The notes beneath the pieces are model-generated. The model was not told the origin of the DNA and made no database searches. It worked only from the letters and a program-made list of their open reading frames with translations. A program made the position numbers and the translations under genes. Below are positions 42,299 to 45,062 of a stretch of DNA of 45,062 nt, piece by piece. This DNA comes from an uncultured Blastocatellia bacterium (lineage in GTDB: Bacteria; Acidobacteriota; Blastocatellia; Pyrinomonadales; Pyrinomonadaceae): contig CAMLLD010000055.1 of assembly GCA_946480785.1 (NCBI GenBank), positions 1 to 45,062 of the forward strand, given 5' to 3'. Position 1 is the stretch's first letter; each line of letters opens with the position of its first letter.

Positions 42299-43513
42299 TT
42301 ATGGCCACTGGATGACTTTGGCTTTGGTCGTGGAGCTTTTTGCGGGTGTGATTAACTGCGGACTCAGAGGGGCAGTTGCTTTTGGTTTCGCGGGCGCTTC
42401 GACGCGTGGGGGCTCTGGCTTCTCAACTGGAGCCGCAACAGGCTGAACAGTTTCATCCGCTACAACTCGCGTCGCGCCACGATGCGAACTCACGACGCGC
42501 GAGCCAGCGCTATATCTCCGAGTGCCAACCGTCGGATTATTGTTCCCGGCAACAGGCGGAACGGCCGGCTGGATCGTAGCCTCCGGCGTTGTGACAGTTT
42601 CAGTAGCGACAGGAGCAACTTCAGTAGCGACAGGAGCTACCGGCTGCGTCACGGGTTGCGCAGCGTTGTCGGGTTGAGAAGCAACGGGTTGAGATATGGC
42701 AGGTTGAGATGTGTTAGCGAGTGGCGTCTCGCTTGTCCGTTCACTGCGCGCCTGCACGCCACGCAATACAAGCACACCCACGACGCACATGCCGATCAAA
42801 ACCAGCACAGTCGCCGCACGAAACGCGAACCCATTCTTCATCGACTGCAACCGCGTCAAAAAAGCCGAACGCGCATCAAAACCTCGCGGCGCTTCATGGA
42901 CCAGGTCCCAGATCTCCGGCGGATCTTTGAGCGTTCGCACAACCACCGGTCCTGCTGGTCTCACAGCACGCGCTTCTCGATTCATAGCAGGCGTTTGTGG
43001 AGTCACAGCCGGCGCTTCCCGAATCACAGCAGCCGTAATTCGACCCACACGAGCCGCAGGCTTTGGCTTAACCACAGCCAGCGGTTCGACAACCGGCGCT
43101 GATGCTACAGGTCGTTCAAGTTGATCGACGACCTCATTGAACGTACGCGCCGTGGCCCACATCTGCGGCGACGTTCCACCGCGAGTCGATGCCCGCAAAT
43201 CCGCGCCATGCTCCATCAACGTCCTGACGACTTCCGTATGTCCGAAGAACGCCGCGAGCGCCAACGCCGTGAACTTGTCGTTGCGCTTGATGTTCGCATC
43301 AGCGCCGTGTTCGAGCAGCGCGCGCACCATCTTCACACGCCCGTTCTGCGCCGCCCGCATCAACGCCGTCACACCGTGTTCGTTGCACGCGTTAATGTCC
43401 GGCACACGCCGCAGCAGCGGCGCGAGTTCTTCAACGTTGCCATCTTCCGCGACGCGCCACAGCTCAAGCGTCGCAGCATCAGGCGTTGCCCATTTTCTTT
43501 CCGCGGAAGCCAT
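42299..43513 (-). CDS. Single-pass membrane ankyrin-repeat protein
   Basis: The 404-residue protein has three ankyrin repeats at about 14-115 (GVTALMRAAQNGRVKMVRALLEHGAD and FTALALAAFFGHTEVVRTLMEHGAD are canonical). A linker rich in Pro, Ala and Val follows, then one membrane helix (about 232-252, ATVLVLIGMCVVGVLVL). The last 150 residues are low-complexity Pro/Val/Thr/Gln (TQPVAPVATEVAPVATETV), resembling a periplasmic spacer such as that of TonB. The ankyrin part should be cytoplasmic. It is 2 bp after the polysaccharide-export gene, so the two are linked in one operon. The role is unknown. Confidence 0.8.
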   Translation of the reverse strand: MASAERKWATPDAATLELWRVAEDGNVEELAPLLRRVPDINACNEHGVTALMRAAQNGRVKMVRALLEHGADANIKRNDKFTALALAAFFGHTEVVRTLMEHGADLRASTRGGTSPQMWATARTFNEVVDQLERPVASAPVVEPLAVVKPKPAARVGRITAAVIREAPAVTPQTPAMNREARAVRPAGPVVVRTLKDPPEIWDLVHEAPRGFDARSAFLTRLQSMKNGFAFRAATVLVLIGMCVVGVLVLRGVQARSERTSETPLANTSQPAISQPVASQPDNAAQPVTQPVAPVATEVAPVATETVTTPEATIQPAVPPVAGNNNPTVGTRRYSAGSRVVSSHRGATRVVADETVQPVAAPVEKPEPPRVEAPAKPKATAPLSPQLITPAKSSTTKAKVIQWP

Positions 43514-43515
43514 AG

Positions 43516-44883
43516 CTAATTCACGATCATGATCCGGTCACCGGGACGAACCACCGGGTCCGGCACTTTCCCCGAGTCGATGTCTTTCAATTTCAAACGC
43601 GTAACAGTCAGAAACCCGTGGCCGTCATCGCGGCCGAGCCGCGCCTCTTTCGCTTTCGGTGTCACACCGCCCGCAGCGATGATCGCCTGCGTCAGAGTCA
43701 GTCCGCGCCGATACGTCTTCTCACCCGGAGACTTCACCTCGCCGCCGATGTACAAAAACTGCTCGACATTCGGTTGCAACGAGATCACGTCGCCGGGACG
43801 CACCAGCAGATTCATCTGCGCCGGCTCGCCGAGGTCGATCTCATAAGTTTCGTTTGCTTCAGCGCGCAACACCGTTACACGCGCTGCTTCGGGCAACGGC
43901 TGCGCGTCGGCCACGACGACATAAAGCGGAATCGCCTCGCGGCGCAAAATCTTCGTGCCCGAATCCTTCACGAGGCCGCTGACGAGTATCGTATGGCTCG
44001 CGTAATCACGAACGCCCACCGAGACTTTCGGACTCTCGCTCAGCGCGCGGCGTTTCAGATCGGTTTCGATGGCCGTGCCGATCTCTTCGACACTCAAGCC
44101 GCCGACGTGCAAAGGCTCGGCGAGCAGCGGATGTTCGAGTAGCCCCGCCGGTGTGACCGTAAACAAAGTGGACTGCGGCGACGCTGCATCGTTGATCCGA
44201 ACGTCCAGCACGTCGCCTGGTCCAACACGATAGAGTTTTGTGAGGGCGACTTCTTTAGCGGCGGCGTTCGCGTTTGCGTTGGTTGTTTCAGTTGATTCAC
44301 CAGTTGGAGTAGTCGAAGTCTCGCTGGTCGAAGGTTCCTTCGCTGAAGTTTCGGTCTGACTCGTCGAAGCGCCCGCGGTCGCCGGCGCCGGTCTGACCGG
44401 AGCGACTGGTATGGTGTTGAGTGAAACCTGTTCGCCGACTGGTTCAGGCGACGGCTGAGTCCTGGGAAGCTCTTTTTTCACCGGCTGCTTCTCAGGCTTG
44501 TGACCGGTCTGCCGCGCCAGCATGTCGCGCGCTTGTTCGAGACGGTCCTGCGCCTCGACATCGTTCGGGTTCAGCTCGACGGCTTTTTGGAAACTGTCGA
44601 TCGCATTCTGCCAGCGGCCCATGTCGGCGTACGCGTGACCGAGCGAGAAATGCGCGTCGGCAAAATGCGGATCGAGTTTCACCACTTGCTGAAAAATCTG
44701 TGCGGCCTGGGCATACAAACCCGCCAGCGCATACTTCACACCTTCGTGATACAGACGCTTCGACTCGGAATAAGGCTCCTTCGACGACGGCGCGAAATCT
44801 CGATAAAGCGTCGACTGGGCCGAGGCCGAAAGCGAAAGGCTTGTAAGCACCATCACGAAGGAAATGATGAGCCGTTTGAGCAT
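43516..44883 (-). CDS. TPR protein fused to polysaccharide-export (Wza-like) SLBB domains
   Basis: From the ATG at 44883 the product has 455 residues. AAGGGG seven bases upstream and a signal peptide (KRLIISFVMVLTSLSLSASA) decide the start; an earlier frame start at 44994 adds a non-signal leader. TPR units fill about 40-130 (ADAHFSLGHAYADMGRWQNAI). After a Thr/Ser/Glu-rich linker comes a poly-export domain (YRVGPGDVLDVRI near 220) and SLBB repeats (LYIGGEVKSPGEKTYRRGLTLTQAIIAAGGVT near 385, split by position; VRPGDRIMIVN at the end). Wza-like proteins form or feed the outer-membrane pore for capsule or EPS. The TPR fusion is not in classical Wza, and no lipobox Cys is seen. Confidence 0.85.
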   Translation of the reverse strand: MLKRLIISFVMVLTSLSLSASAQSTLYRDFAPSSKEPYSESKRLYHEGVKYALAGLYAQAAQIFQQVVKLDPHFADAHFSLGHAYADMGRWQNAIDSFQKAVELNPNDVEAQDRLEQARDMLARQTGHKPEKQPVKKELPRTQPSPEPVGEQVSLNTIPVAPVRPAPATAGASTSQTETSAKEPSTSETSTTPTGESTETTNANANAAAKEVALTKLYRVGPGDVLDVRINDAASPQSTLFTVTPAGLLEHPLLAEPLHVGGLSVEEIGTAIETDLKRRALSESPKVSVGVRDYASHTILVSGLVKDSGTKILRREAIPLYVVVADAQPLPEAARVTVLRAEANETYEIDLGEPAQMNLLVRPGDVISLQPNVEQFLYIGGEVKSPGEKTYRRGLTLTQAIIAAGGVTPKAKEARLGRDDGHGFLTVTRLKLKDIDSGKVPDPVVRPGDRIMIVN

Positions 44884-45062
44884 AGTGAGTCCCCTTGAAC
44901 GGACGTAGTTCGACGAGCGGGGGAAAGTCTTAAAACGGGGGTCGTTCAGGTAGCGGGTGCATTGCTTATACCACGATTCGCAACGCAATTCCACCTTTGT
45001 CCGCGGCGGGTGACGTCAAGCAGCTTGTGTAAAAACCTCGAGGGTGCGGGTTTTCCATTCCA
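44884..45062. other. Upstream flank of the export gene at the window edge
   Basis: No gene start is visible. On the minus strand a TATAAG hexamer (44965-44970) could be a -10 element for the export gene, without a clear -35. A weak inverted repeat AAAACC/GGTTTT lies at the very right edge. Confidence 0.3.

Noticed and set aside
1..45062. Mobile element or prophage origin of the island
   Set aside because: No transposase, integrase, tRNA, attachment-like direct repeats or phage structural genes were seen in the window, though borders outside it cannot be excluded.

Overview
The window looks like chromosomal DNA of a free-living Gram-negative soil-type bacterium. The best guess is Acidobacteriota, class Blastocatellia or a relative. 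This is inferred from gene content (ECF sigma and anti-sigma pairs with caspase and CHAT peptidases, exported TPR-CHAT proteins, DUF4384, a TPR-SLBB polysaccharide export protein, LytS/LytTR pairs) and a moderately GC-rich composition; no marker gene is present to prove it. I saw no tRNA, rRNA, CRISPR array, transposase or phage gene.

Positions 245-31714 form a dense island of peptidase and NTPase genes, organised around a divergent control region at 9251-9425. To the left, on the minus strand, lie a compact CHAT peptidase (8123-9250), a small protein made almost wholly of five 15-residue repeats (7743-8024), and a tight four-gene set: exported TPR-CHAT protein, ECF-like sigma factor, membrane anti-sigma-like protein and caspase-like protein (7400 down to 245). 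To the right, on the plus strand, the first operon (9426-17222) encodes a zinc-ribbon protein with a P-loop-like fold lacking a Walker A motif, a protein with about five SPFH-like repeats, a MotA/TolQ/ZorA-like channel subunit with a long coiled tail, a MotB/OmpA/ZorB-like partner, and DUF4256. The second plus-strand operon (17415-31714) has its own promoter and encodes a gluzincin-like metalloprotease, a CHAT protein fused to an inactivated NTPase, a 2071-residue membrane STAND NTPase ending in a dead CHAT-like domain, a 957-residue CHAT protein with an unrecognised N-terminal region, and a metallophosphoesterase.

The parts (STAND sensing NTPase, CHAT and caspase peptidases, ion-driven ZorAB-like motor, private sigma and anti-sigma pair) are those of bacterial immune and regulated-death systems. 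The combination is not a canonical Zorya or TPR-CHAT CRISPR system that I recognise. A 10-bp element, GTAATGTTTT, lies in the same orientation 54-76 nt before three genes around the divergent region, so the left and right arms are probably co-regulated. I regard 245-31714 as the candidate undescribed system.

From 31806 the content is ordinary: two FAD oxidoreductases, an exported cyanophycinase-like peptidase, a VOC protein and an NTF2-like protein, a LytS/LytTR two-component pair, a YndJ-like membrane protein, a Tat-exported flavin amine oxidase, a ThuA-like protein, and a membrane ankyrin protein paired with a TPR/SLBB polysaccharide-export protein at the right edge.
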